DNA of 9,645 nucleotides. Source: an uncultured Collinsella sp. Lineage in GTDB: Bacteria > Actinomycetota > Coriobacteriia > Coriobacteriales > Coriobacteriaceae. The position numbers were made by a program, and so were the translations under genes. The DNA is taken from the NCBI GenBank assembly GCA_900545875.1, contig URAQ01000048.1, positions 1-9,645 on the forward strand, in the 5' to 3' direction. Shown piece by piece: positions 1 to 6,829 of this stretch (position 1 is its first letter; each line of letters opens with the position of its first letter). Below the pieces are notes generated by a model that was not told where the DNA came from, did not search any database, and saw only the letters and a program-made list of their open reading frames with translations.

Positions 1-2
1 GC

Positions 3-65
3 CGCTACCTCGACCGCGACCTGGCCGATATCGACGAGAAGCACCTGCACTATCAGCAGGCGTAA
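3..65 (+). CDS. C-terminal end of an unidentified gene (partial)
   Basis: Frame 3 is open from the window edge to a TAA at 63-65 and reads RYLDRDLADIDEKHLHYQQA. The high-GC, charged, helix-like composition is that of a real protein end, and a strong intrinsic terminator follows 30 bases later, as expected for the last gene of a transcript. Only 20 residues are visible, so I assign no function. The other two frames give less protein-like peptides and no stop before the terminator. Confidence 0.7.
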   Translation, partial: RYLDRDLADIDEKHLHYQQA

Positions 66-94
66 GGGCTTTATCGCCCAAAACGCGCGCATTG

Positions 95-125
95 GGCGCC
101 TTCGCTTATGCGGGGGCGCCTTTTT
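95..125 (+). terminator. Rho-independent terminator of the upstream gene
   Basis: An 11 bp stem pairs GGCGCCTTCGC (95-105) with GCGGGGGCGCC (110-120), including two G-U pairs. It closes on a TTAT tetraloop and is followed at once by TTTTT (121-125). It lies 30 bases after the TAA of the partial gene and before the promoter of the next gene, so it separates the two transcripts. Confidence 0.9.
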
Positions 126-146
126 GTTGATTGGTCGGGGCGAGCG

Positions 147-175
147 TTCAAAATCGCTCGTGTTTGTTCTAGAAT
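147..175 (+). promoter_or_regulatory. Probable promoter of the DUF4867-type gene
   Basis: A -35-like TTCAAA (147-152) and a -10-like TAGAAT (170-175, one mismatch from consensus) are separated by 17 bases. Transcription would start near 182, giving a leader of about 28 bases. TTCTAGAA (167-174), a perfect palindrome, overlaps the -10. CGAGCG/CGCTCG (141-146/155-160) forms a small inverted repeat around the -35. Confidence 0.55.
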
Positions 176-200
176 GTTCGTATAGTCACATTTACGAACA
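175..200. promoter_or_regulatory. Inverted repeat, candidate operator over the transcription start
   Basis: TGTTCGTA (175-182) and TACGAACA (193-200) are perfect 8 bp arms around a 10-base spacer, so half-site centres are about 18 bp apart, nearly two helical turns. The repeat covers the inferred start site and ends on the ribosome-binding site. That is a typical place for a dimeric repressor. No regulator gene is visible in the window, so the binding protein is unknown. Confidence 0.5.
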
Positions 201-209
201 GGAGTGAAC

Positions 210-854
210 ATGCATATCTACTCTGTCAACGATCCCGAGTTCAAATCCTATGGCAACGTTTGGGATGACGTTCCGTCCGAGCTCACGTCGCCCGTGCTCG
301 AGGCGCTCTCAGCCACGCCCATTCCCGAGGGCAGCAAGTACGTAGCAAGCGCGCCGGAGCTCGAGGGCGTCAAAGATGCCGATAAACTGGGCTTTCTCAT
401 GTTTGGCGGCCGTCCCTTCCAGCTCGGCTGGTGCAACGGCCACAACACGCAGCTCAACTGCCTGGAGTATCACCGCGCGAGCGAATTCAACCTGGGCGCT
501 CGCGACTTTATCCTGCTCGTGGCGCATCGCTGGGAGATCGAGGACGGCAAGCTCGACACCGCGTGCGTCAAGGCGTTTCGCGTGCCGGCGGGTAAGGTCG
601 TCGAAGTCTTCAACACCACGCTGCACTACACGCCGTGCATGGTCGACGACGGTGGCTTCCAGGTAATGGTAGCGCTGCCCGCCGGCACCAACGGTCCGCG
701 TCCCGAGGCCGCTGCCAACATGTCCGCCGCCGGCGACAGCTACTGCTACTGGAAGGCCGACAAGTGGGTCCTCTGCCACGCCGACAGCCCCAAGGCTGCC
801 GAGGGCGGCTACGTAGGTCTCATCGGCAAGAACCTCGACATCGCCGTGGACTAG
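210..854 (+). CDS. DUF4867-type protein, cupin-like, function unknown
   Basis: This 214-residue soluble protein has no signal peptide or membrane segment. It resembles the DUF4867 family (about 210 residues), which I recall as cupin-like; the family name comes from memory. The central part (about 70-160) is rich in short beta-type stretches and has conserved-looking residues: C75, H79, C84, E86 and H88 in the CNGHNTQLNCLEYHR stretch, then FNTTLHYTPC with H139. These could bind a metal or a sugar-like ligand, but no substrate is evident. I start at the ATG at 210 because AGGAG (200-204) lies 5 bases upstream. A GTG at 204 overlaps that site and is less likely. The gene is monocistronic, with a terminator before it and the convergent ATPase after it. 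Its last 18 codons form the left end of a repeat copied at 2224. Confidence 0.8.
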   Translation: MHIYSVNDPEFKSYGNVWDDVPSELTSPVLEALSATPIPEGSKYVASAPELEGVKDADKLGFLMFGGRPFQLGWCNGHNTQLNCLEYHRASEFNLGARDFILLVAHRWEIEDGKLDTACVKAFRVPAGKVVEVFNTTLHYTPCMVDDGGFQVMVALPAGTNGPRPEAAANMSAAGDSYCYWKADKWVLCHADSPKAAEGGYVGLIGKNLDIAVD

Positions 855-1046
855 AATCTTCCGTCTCGATCTGTAACATCTAGCGGGCTAAATCGTCTCT
901 ACCTGTTACAGATTTAGACAAACTGCAGGGGACAGACCGAACAATCTCGATCTGTAACACCAGGCCCGGTTTTGACGGCCTACCTGTTACAGATCGAGAC
1001 AAACGGGCCCAAACCACCACAAAGGTGCCTGTCCCCATTGCGGTGG
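801..1046 (+). repeat. Direct repeat copy A: two-hairpin palindromic element
   Basis: This copy matches 2224-2491 in the same orientation, roughly four bases in five by eye. In order it contains the last 18 codons of the DUF4867-type gene (801-854); hairpin 1 (863-878 with 904-919, 16 bp, one mismatch and one G-U); a linker with CAGGGGACAGACC; hairpin 2 (945-959 with 985-999, TCTCGATCTGTAACA, perfect 15 bp, 25-base loop); and a tail with CCACCACAAAGGTGCCTGTCCCC. The loop of hairpin 2 has a nested AGGCC/GGCCT pairing (962-966/977-981). The twin hairpins and GGGGACAG motifs recall REP-type elements that RAYT transposases mobilise. No such transposase gene is in the window. Confidence 0.85.
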
Positions 1047-1050
1047 CTGC

Positions 1051-2157
1051 CTAGAGTTGGCTGCGCAGATAGTCAGCCATATATGGAACGGCGAAACGCA
1101 CGTAACCGCGGCGCGCCTGTTCGATTACGCCGGCGTCGATAAGGCGCCGGCGATACTTTTGTGCGTAGTCGGGTGTGACCGACATACGTTTCGCTACATC
1201 GGAAATGCGCGAAACGGCGTCTTCGTCATCAGTCATTGCGTCGAGAAACGCGACGTCTTGGTCCGATAGCGCGGCGAGCGTCGTCTCGCACACATCGTTT
1301 TCGAAATCGACCTTTGACGCCTCGATGGCTCCGTCGACTAGCTCTCGTGTTGCGCGTTCTCCTGCCTGGCAACGATTGGCGATGTTGTAACCGATGAGCT
1401 GCAACATGTAGGGCGAGCCCTGGGTTGCGCGAGCGGCATCTAGTCGAAGATCGCTTGGGATATCAAGGTCGAGTTCTTCGAAAGCCCGCTGGTAATAGGT
1501 GTCGACGTCTCCGACTGAAAGCGGTTCGAGTGTGACTTTGCGAGCGCGGTTGAGAAACGTCAGCACGCGGTCATTGAGCGTCGCCGAGACCGCTCCCGGA
1601 AGGCCCGCCATAACGAGTGCGACGTTGAGTCTCTCGCCGACGAGTTCTTGATAAGCGGTGACGAGTTGTCTGATCTCGGGCGAATTAGCCTGAAGCTCAT
1701 CGATGAGGATGAGGATGCCATGTCCTTGCTCGGTTAGCTTGCGCGCCAGTTGCGTGAGCTTGAACTGGAAACTCTTGGTTTCCTGCACATCGCGCGTGAA
1801 CTCAAGGCCGGCTGAGAAACCGAAGACGCTCAGGCTGCCGCCCGTGAGTTTAGGGAGATGGCGTTTGTTGGCATAGGGCTCGCCCGCCTCTTGGATTTTT
1901 TCAACAATGCGCTCGAGCATGTCCTCGGAGGCAACGGTGGGCGTGGCGACGACGAAGCCAAGCTTGCGAGCGCGATCGACGAGCTCCCACAGGAGAACCG
2001 TCTTGCCGCTTCCTCGCTGGCCGAGCATGAGCATGGCGCGGTCTCGATTGCCCGGCTCCTGTTCAAGGCCGGAGATGAATGTTGAAATTACATTTCCTCG
2101 CCCAACGAGATAGGATGGGCGATTTCCAAATGAAGGGGAGAAGATGGTTTCAGTCAT
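1051..2157 (-). CDS. Orphan AAA/Orc1-like ATPase with C-terminal winged helix
   Basis: This 368-residue P-loop ATPase belongs to a common family of Actinobacteria orphan 'ATP-binding proteins' of unknown role. The N terminus has the family opening FGNRPSYLVGR. Walker A is GQRGSGKT (46-53) and Walker B is ILILIDE (148-154, D153/E154). A sensor 1-like strand is VALVMAGLPG (179-188), and ATQGSPYMLQ (244-253) fits the lid/sensor 2 region. Residues about 295-365 look like a winged helix, suggesting DNA binding as in Orc1/Cdc6-like proteins. There are no membrane segments. ATG at 2157 has AAAGGAG four bases upstream. The gene is alone, convergent with the DUF4867-type gene, and bracketed by two direct repeats, which suggests it arrived or could be lost as a unit. 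Its codon use looks less G+C-rich than that of the glucosidase gene. DNA maintenance, stress or defence roles are all guesses. Confidence 0.85.
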   Translation of the reverse strand: MTETIFSPSFGNRPSYLVGRGNVISTFISGLEQEPGNRDRAMLMLGQRGSGKTVLLWELVDRARKLGFVVATPTVASEDMLERIVEKIQEAGEPYANKRHLPKLTGGSLSVFGFSAGLEFTRDVQETKSFQFKLTQLARKLTEQGHGILILIDELQANSPEIRQLVTAYQELVGERLNVALVMAGLPGAVSATLNDRVLTFLNRARKVTLEPLSVGDVDTYYQRAFEELDLDIPSDLRLDAARATQGSPYMLQLIGYNIANRCQAGERATRELVDGAIEASKVDFENDVCETTLAALSDQDVAFLDAMTDDEDAVSRISDVAKRMSVTPDYAQKYRRRLIDAGVIEQARRGYVRFAVPYMADYLRSQL

Positions 2158-2160
2158 AAG

Positions 2161-2202
2161 TCTCCTTTCCTTTTTTTCCTATTTTTTCCTTTTTTTCCTA
2201 TT
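2161..2202 (-). repeat. Polypurine tract with 19 bp tandem repeat in the ATPase leader
   Basis: On the + strand this is almost pure pyrimidine. The 15-mer CCTTTTTTTCCTATT occurs at 2169-2183 and again at 2188-2202, a 19-base period, with T runs of 7, 6 and 7. On the coding strand it is a purine-rich leader ending in the ATPase Shine-Dalgarno (AAAGGAG). Runs and tandem units like these can change length by slippage, and here that would alter spacing between promoter elements. Confidence 0.75.
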
Positions 2203-2203
2203 C

Positions 2204-2216
2204 AGTCAAATTGACT
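2204..2216. promoter_or_regulatory. Palindrome with a -35-like box upstream of the ATPase gene
   Basis: AGTCAA-A-TTGACT is a perfect 6+1+6 palindrome. Read on the minus strand its right half is TTGACT, five of six matches to a -35 box. About 17 bases further toward the gene lies a weak AAAAAT -10 candidate inside the polypurine tract. It could be a promoter with a built-in operator. The -10 is poor, so this is tentative. Confidence 0.4.
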
Positions 2217-2223
2217 ACTGGTC

Positions 2224-2276
2224 GAGGGCGGCTTCAGGGGGGGCTCATCGAAAAGAACCTCGACATCAACGAAGAC
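2224..2276 (+). pseudogene. Relic of the 3' end of a second DUF4867-type gene
   Basis: GAGGGCGGCT at 2224 matches 801-810 in the intact gene. After a shift of two extra bases in a G run (2237-2243), the sequence reads GLIEKNLDINED, against GLIGKNLDIAVD at the end of the intact protein. The relic has no start, is frameshifted and has lost the stop at the homologous place. Nothing upstream of 2224 resembles the rest of the gene, so only about 17 codons survive. Confidence 0.7.
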
Positions 2277-2491
2277 CGGGACCTTCTGTCTCGTTCTGTA
2301 ACATCTAGCAGGCTAAATCGTCTTTTCCTGTTACAGAACGAGACAAACTGCAGGGGGCTGCCCGAAAATCTCGATCTGTAACACCAGGCTCGGTTTTAAC
2401 GGTCTAACTGTTACAGATTGAGACAAACCGGCGGAGCGGACTATCTCTCGGGTCCAAACCACCACAAAGGTGCCTGTCCTCTTTTTGGTGG
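2224..2491 (+). repeat. Direct repeat copy B: two-hairpin palindromic element
   Basis: This is the second copy of the element at 801-1046. Hairpin 1 pairs GTCTCGTTCTGTAACA (2288-2303) with TGTTACAGAACGAGAC (2329-2344), a perfect 16 bp. Hairpin 2 pairs 2369-2383 with 2409-2423, 15 bp with one G-U. Relative to copy A the tail carries about 20 extra bases near 2428-2450 before CCAAACCACCACAAAGGTGCCTGTCC. Copy B sits between the ATPase promoter region and the glucosidase leader, so the 2158-2636 gap holds the polypurine tract, the palindrome, this repeat and the leader hairpin, with no further gene. Confidence 0.85.
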
Positions 2492-2557
2492 TTGGGTATC
2501 AGAAAGTGTCAGGCTCGGGCGGCTGCTGGGCGCCTGCGTGCGAAAAGAAGTGTCGAC

Positions 2558-2617
2558 CTGCGTTGTTGTCGTTGGGTGGCGCCCCGTTTACGGGGATACT
2601 GAAACCACGACAAGCAG
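2558..2617 (+). promoter_or_regulatory. Structured 5' leader of the phospho-beta-glucosidase gene
   Basis: TTGTCGT (2566-2572) pairs with ACGACAA (2607-2613). The stem can extend outward as CTGC/GCAG (2558-2561/2614-2617, with a bulge) and inward as GGT/ACC. Inside is a perfect CCCCG-TTTA-CGGGG hairpin (2582-2595). The structure ends 7 bases before the Shine-Dalgarno AAAGGA (2624-2629) and has no T tract, so it is not a terminator. It may modulate translation or stability, or bind a BglG-type antiterminator, but the match to known RAT sites is weak. Confidence 0.45.
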
Positions 2618-2624
2618 CGTATGA

Positions 2625-4067
<1,443 letters not shown>

Positions 4068-4072
4068 GGACA

Positions 4073-4161
4073 CTGAGGCACTCAACCTTGGGGCTCCAAC
4101 CCTCCTCGCGTACTTAAGTACGCTTCGTCGGGCTTGTCGCTCCCAATCTTGAGCACCTCAG
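4073..4161. repeat. 89 bp imperfect palindrome centred on GCGTACTTAAGTACGC
   Basis: The outer arms CTGAGGCACTCAA (4073-4085) and TTGAGCACCTCAG (4149-4161) match at 11 of 13 pairs. The centre is a perfect 16 bp palindrome (4108-4123). Intermediate stretches pair partly (CTTGGGG against CTCCCAAT). It begins 6 bases after the glucosidase stop, has no T tract, and looks like a dispersed palindromic intergenic element rather than a gene-specific terminator. It could still stall polymerase or protect the mRNA 3' end. Confidence 0.65.
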
Positions 4162-4165
4162 GCCC

Positions 4166-4220
4166 TTAGGAGGCAGTCTCGACCGCGGCTCTTCGCAAGT
4201 CCAACCGCATAGCCTCCTAA
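4166..4220. repeat. Inverted repeat TTAGGAGGC/GCCTCCTAA
   Basis: Perfect 9 bp arms (4166-4174 and 4212-4220) enclose 37 bases, within which GCGG (4185-4188) can pair with CCGC (4205-4208). It directly follows the larger palindrome and precedes the GC-rich stem at 4226. The left arm contains AGGAGG, but no open frame of note follows it. Function is unknown; an RNA structure or part of a mobile palindromic element is possible. Confidence 0.5.
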
Positions 4221-4225
4221 CCAAA

Positions 4226-4258
4226 GCGCCCGGCGAGCAGTTTGTGCTCGCCGGGCGC
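4226..4258 (+). terminator. Strong GC-rich stem, probable terminator after the glucosidase gene
   Basis: GCGCCCGGCGAGCA (4226-4239) pairs perfectly over 14 bp with TGCTCGCCGGGCGC (4245-4258) around a GTTTG loop. It is the strongest stem between the glucosidase and the sensor operon. Only CTT follows, so a classical U tract is missing. It may be a U-less terminator or act with Rho. Confidence 0.6.
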
Positions 4259-4313
4259 CTTGCCGTCGGCGGATTTTGGGACATGCGGCCCGTTTTTTGA
4301 GCCTGCCTGTCGG

Positions 4314-4319
4314 TACACT
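4314..4319 (+). promoter_or_regulatory. Candidate -10 box of the sensor operon, possibly leaderless
   Basis: TACACT (4314-4319) matches four of six -10 positions and lies nine bases before the ATG at 4329. A start site 6-9 bases downstream would leave a leader of only 0-3 bases. No Shine-Dalgarno precedes that ATG, which fits leaderless expression, common in Actinobacteria. No good -35 is seen at the usual distance. Confidence 0.35.
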
Positions 4320-4328
4320 AAAAGCACT

Positions 4329-6212
4329 ATGGGTACCCGCGAGCGACATATCGGCCATGCGGCCGCCCGATCCGCGCCGGTGGCGGATCCCAGGGGCGGC
4401 AGGCTCTTCGCCATGCCGCGATTCCTCGTTGGCATAACGCACCTGGTGTACCGTCGCCGCGCCTTCGTCATTGCCGGCGTCATAACCGCACTGTTTCTTC
4501 TGCTTTTGGCGGTCTTGCCGGCGTCATTCGCTTCCGATCCCAAGCTCTCCAACACCGTGCCCATCTATAACGAGGTGTCCAAAGAAGTCGTGGACGGGCT
4601 TATCCATTCGAGCTCGATTCCGCTGCTCCTCGCTGCCGTCGCGTTCTCAATCTGGGGTGTGCTGGTCTATCTGCGCTGTCTGGATTACGTCTTGCGCCGG
4701 CGCTTCGTTGCCGTTGCCACCATCAGCGCCTTGTGGATGATCGAGGTCATCCTCAAGTACAAGTCGTTCACGCCGTTCTATGCCACCGTGCTGTGGTACC
4801 TGTACTACGTGCCCATGACGCTCATTCCGCTCCTCTACCAGCTGTGCGGCCTGCGCCTTGCAGGGTTGGAGCAACATCGTGCGGGTCGCCGCTACCGCAC
4901 AGCCCTGTGGATCGCGGCCATCCTGCTCATTGGGTTTGTGCTTACCAACGATTTTCACCAACAGGTCTTTCATTTCGATCGCTCGAGTGAAACCTGGAGT
5001 AACGATTACACGTACGGCTGGGGCTATTTTGCCGTTCTGATATGGACGGCCTTTAACTTTGTCGCCTTTTTCATTTTGGTGGGTCGGTCATCGTCCTTCC
5101 GTATCCAACGTTTTTCGGGCACGGCGGCACTCGTGCTGCTGGGCGGCGCGTTCTTTGCCATTTCGTACGCCCTGCGCGTGCCTTGGGCATGGAAGCTCAA
5201 CTTTTCGCTCGTCTATTGCGTGCTGTGCGTGGTGACGCTCGAGATTTGCCTCGATTGCGGCGTCATTCCGTCGTACCACGGCATTGCCAACATTTTCGAC
5301 ACCCTGCCGCTCGATCTTAAAGTTATAACGCGCGACCTGCAGGAAGTCTATGCCACGCCGGTATCAAAGCCGATTCCGGCGGGTGTGCGCGAAGAGCTGC
5401 GAGCCCAGGAACACGGGCATGCCCACGCCTTTACCGTGGCGTCCGATCCCGATGTGATGTACCGTGCCTTTCCACTGCTGGGCGGATCGGCCCTGCTCGC
5501 CCAAGACGTGTCGGATCTCAACGAGCTTAACCGTGAACTGGCACATCGTCGAATGGAGCTGCAGCGTCAAAACGAGCTGCTCGCCGCCGACTACGACCTT
5601 AAGGCGCATTTGGCAGATCAAGAGGCCGAGACCTTGCTGGTCCAAGACGTGGACCAGGCGCTTGCCCGCGCGCTCGAAGAGATGTACGACCTGCTGGGCT
5701 CGTTGCCACCGTTGACCGACGAAACATCTTCACACGAGCGTTACCGCATGCTGCAGCGCGTCAAGATGCTCGTCGCCTATTGCAAGCGCAAGGGGTCGCT
5801 CACGTTGGCACAGCACGGGGAAAGCGGATTTGACCGCGATCGCATCCAACTCATTGCCAACGAGCTGGCAAGTGACTTGCGCACCATCGATGTCGACTGC
5901 GCCTCGATTATCGCCATACGGCGCCCGATGCACGCCAGTACGGTAAGCGCGCTGTACGACTGCGTGTATGACTTTGCGTTTTTTGCCTACACCACCGACC
6001 ATCCGGCGCTTATGTATCACTTGGGCGACCATGACCGATGCAGTGTCGAGCTGCGCGCCACGCTTTTTTCCAACGATGATGAAGATCTTTCGCAGACGCC
6101 CGCTGCGCAAGAGCTCGAAAGCGCTCTGCAAGGGCGCAACGTGGCATACCGCCTTGAGGGCGAACCCGGCCAGTTGCGTATGATCGTGTTGATGCCGCGG
6201 GCGGGTGAGTGA
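4329..6212 (+). CDS. 7TM-type sensor protein with degenerate kinase region
   Basis: This 627-residue membrane protein is similar to sensor proteins with the histidine-kinase N-terminal 7TM domain. About eight hydrophobic segments are visible (45-67, 97-117, 126-144, 150-174, 190-206, 230-251, 263-283, 290-311). LTNDFHQQVFHF at 205-216 is a hallmark of the 7TM family. A PAS-like region (about 312-392) and a coiled coil (about 395-440) follow. The C-terminal part (440-627) has the layout of dimerisation plus ATPase domains, but I see no H-box His-Asp/Glu motif, and the expected N-box region reads ALYDCVYDFAFFAYTTDHPA. It is therefore probably a pseudokinase or signal-input partner. The ATG at 4329 has no Shine-Dalgarno and may be leaderless; an ATG at 4413 is the alternative. 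The stop overlaps the next start in GTGA, implying translational coupling to the kinase gene. The ligand is unknown. Confidence 0.8.
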   Translation: MGTRERHIGHAAARSAPVADPRGGRLFAMPRFLVGITHLVYRRRAFVIAGVITALFLLLLAVLPASFASDPKLSNTVPIYNEVSKEVVDGLIHSSSIPLLLAAVAFSIWGVLVYLRCLDYVLRRRFVAVATISALWMIEVILKYKSFTPFYATVLWYLYYVPMTLIPLLYQLCGLRLAGLEQHRAGRRYRTALWIAAILLIGFVLTNDFHQQVFHFDRSSETWSNDYTYGWGYFAVLIWTAFNFVAFFILVGRSSSFRIQRFSGTAALVLLGGAFFAISYALRVPWAWKLNFSLVYCVLCVVTLEICLDCGVIPSYHGIANIFDTLPLDLKVITRDLQEVYATPVSKPIPAGVREELRAQEHGHAHAFTVASDPDVMYRAFPLLGGSALLAQDVSDLNELNRELAHRRMELQRQNELLAADYDLKAHLADQEAETLLVQDVDQALARALEEMYDLLGSLPPLTDETSSHERYRMLQRVKMLVAYCKRKGSLTLAQHGESGFDRDRIQLIANELASDLRTIDVDCASIIAIRRPMHASTVSALYDCVYDFAFFAYTTDHPALMYHLGDHDRCSVELRATLFSNDDEDLSQTPAAQELESALQGRNVAYRLEGEPGQLRMIVLMPRAGE

Positions 6213-6829
6213 CGATGCAGATTTCGCTCATCCTTCCCCAAATCGTTGCACTCGATATTGTCTTTGCCCTGGCTGCGTGCCTGCAGACGATCCACGTTCC
6301 GCTCATCGCATCGCGCCGCTCGTCCTATAACCGTAGGGTGGTTTGCGCCTACGAGGCGAGCCTCGTGCTTCACCTAGTTATTTCGGCGCTCATCTTGTTC
6401 GCGTCGTCTGGCTCATATCTGGTGGCGCCGCTTGACGTTTGCGCCAGGGCAATGGGCGGAGTGCTGTGGCTCAATGCCGCAATCTTTGCCTATGGCGTGG
6501 TGCTTATGGTGCACTATCGTCGCCCCGTCATGCTGGTCGAGCTGCTGCTTGTTGTCGCCGTTACACCGCCGGTGGTTTTTGCCACGGGCTCGGCGTGGAC
6601 CGTTGTCCTTATCGCAGAGGGAGCGTTCTTCCTGTTCCGTTCCATCGCGGCGCTCTTGATGGACGTCCGTAACCGCCAGGAGGATATCACCGCGTTCTCG
6701 ACGATCGAGACCATCAACGTGATTCCCGTGGGCATCCTGTATCTGGACCCGAGGGGCCGTCCGCTGCTCATGAACCGCTGCATGCGCAAAAAACCTGGTG
6801 GAACTTCATATGCCCACCGATCTAGGTGA
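6209..6829 (+). CDS. Histidine kinase, N-terminal membrane half (before the frameshift)
   Basis: This frame reads 206 residues, of which the first 194 or so are authentic. Five hydrophobic segments are visible (about 7-30, 50-70, 85-103, 106-126, 127-150), followed by a cytoplasmic linker, TINVIPVGILYLDPRGRPLLMN, that looks like the start of a PAS-type module. It carries no catalytic motif itself. The GTG at 6209 overlaps the TGA of the 7TM gene. The ATG at 6215, five bases after GGGTGAG, is an equally plausible start. After the A run at 6788-6793 the last dozen residues are out of frame. Translated alone, it would be a membrane fragment without kinase activity. Confidence 0.65.
   Translation: MTMQISLILPQIVALDIVFALAACLQTIHVPLIASRRSSYNRRVVCAYEASLVLHLVISALILFASSGSYLVAPLDVCARAMGGVLWLNAAIFAYGVVLMVHYRRPVMLVELLLVVAVTPPVVFATGSAWTVVLIAEGAFFLFRSIAALLMDVRNRQEDITAFSTIETINVIPVGILYLDPRGRPLLMNRCMRKKPGGTSYAHRSR
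6788..6793 (+). other. A6 run at the kinase frame change
   Basis: Six consecutive A follow CGC and precede CCTGG. Reading CGC-AAA-AAA-CCT keeps the first frame; removing one A gives CGC-AAA-AAC-CTG, which enters the second frame. It is the only place where the two halves join without loss of family-like sequence. Confidence 0.8.

Noticed and set aside
309..779. Minus-strand open frame inside the DUF4867-type gene
   Set aside because: It is a high-GC shadow frame rich in Val, Ala and Arg with no recognisable domain or ribosome-binding site.
863..999. Hairpins of copy A as an intrinsic terminator of the DUF4867-type gene
   Set aside because: Neither stem is followed by a T tract, loops are 25 bases, and the same structure occurs at 2288-2423 away from any gene end.
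2566..2613. A BglG/LicT-type RNA antiterminator site before the glucosidase
   Set aside because: Only ACTGAAACC loosely resembles the 3' half, there is no overlapping terminator, and no antiterminator gene is present; kept only as a structured leader.
4166..4220. A tRNA-like fold
   Set aside because: Length is only 55 bases, with no T-arm GTTC motif, anticodon arm or acceptor end; it is a plain inverted repeat.
4242..4328. Upstream extension of the 7TM gene to a TTG at 4242
   Set aside because: That start falls inside the loop of the GC-rich stem, has no Shine-Dalgarno, and the added residues are not membrane-protein-like.
6785..6794. Programmed -1 ribosomal frameshift at A-AAA-AAC in the kinase gene
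   Set aside because: Entering the second frame needs a +1 move (one A skipped), opposite to the classical -1 slip on this motif, and six A is short for transcriptional slippage.
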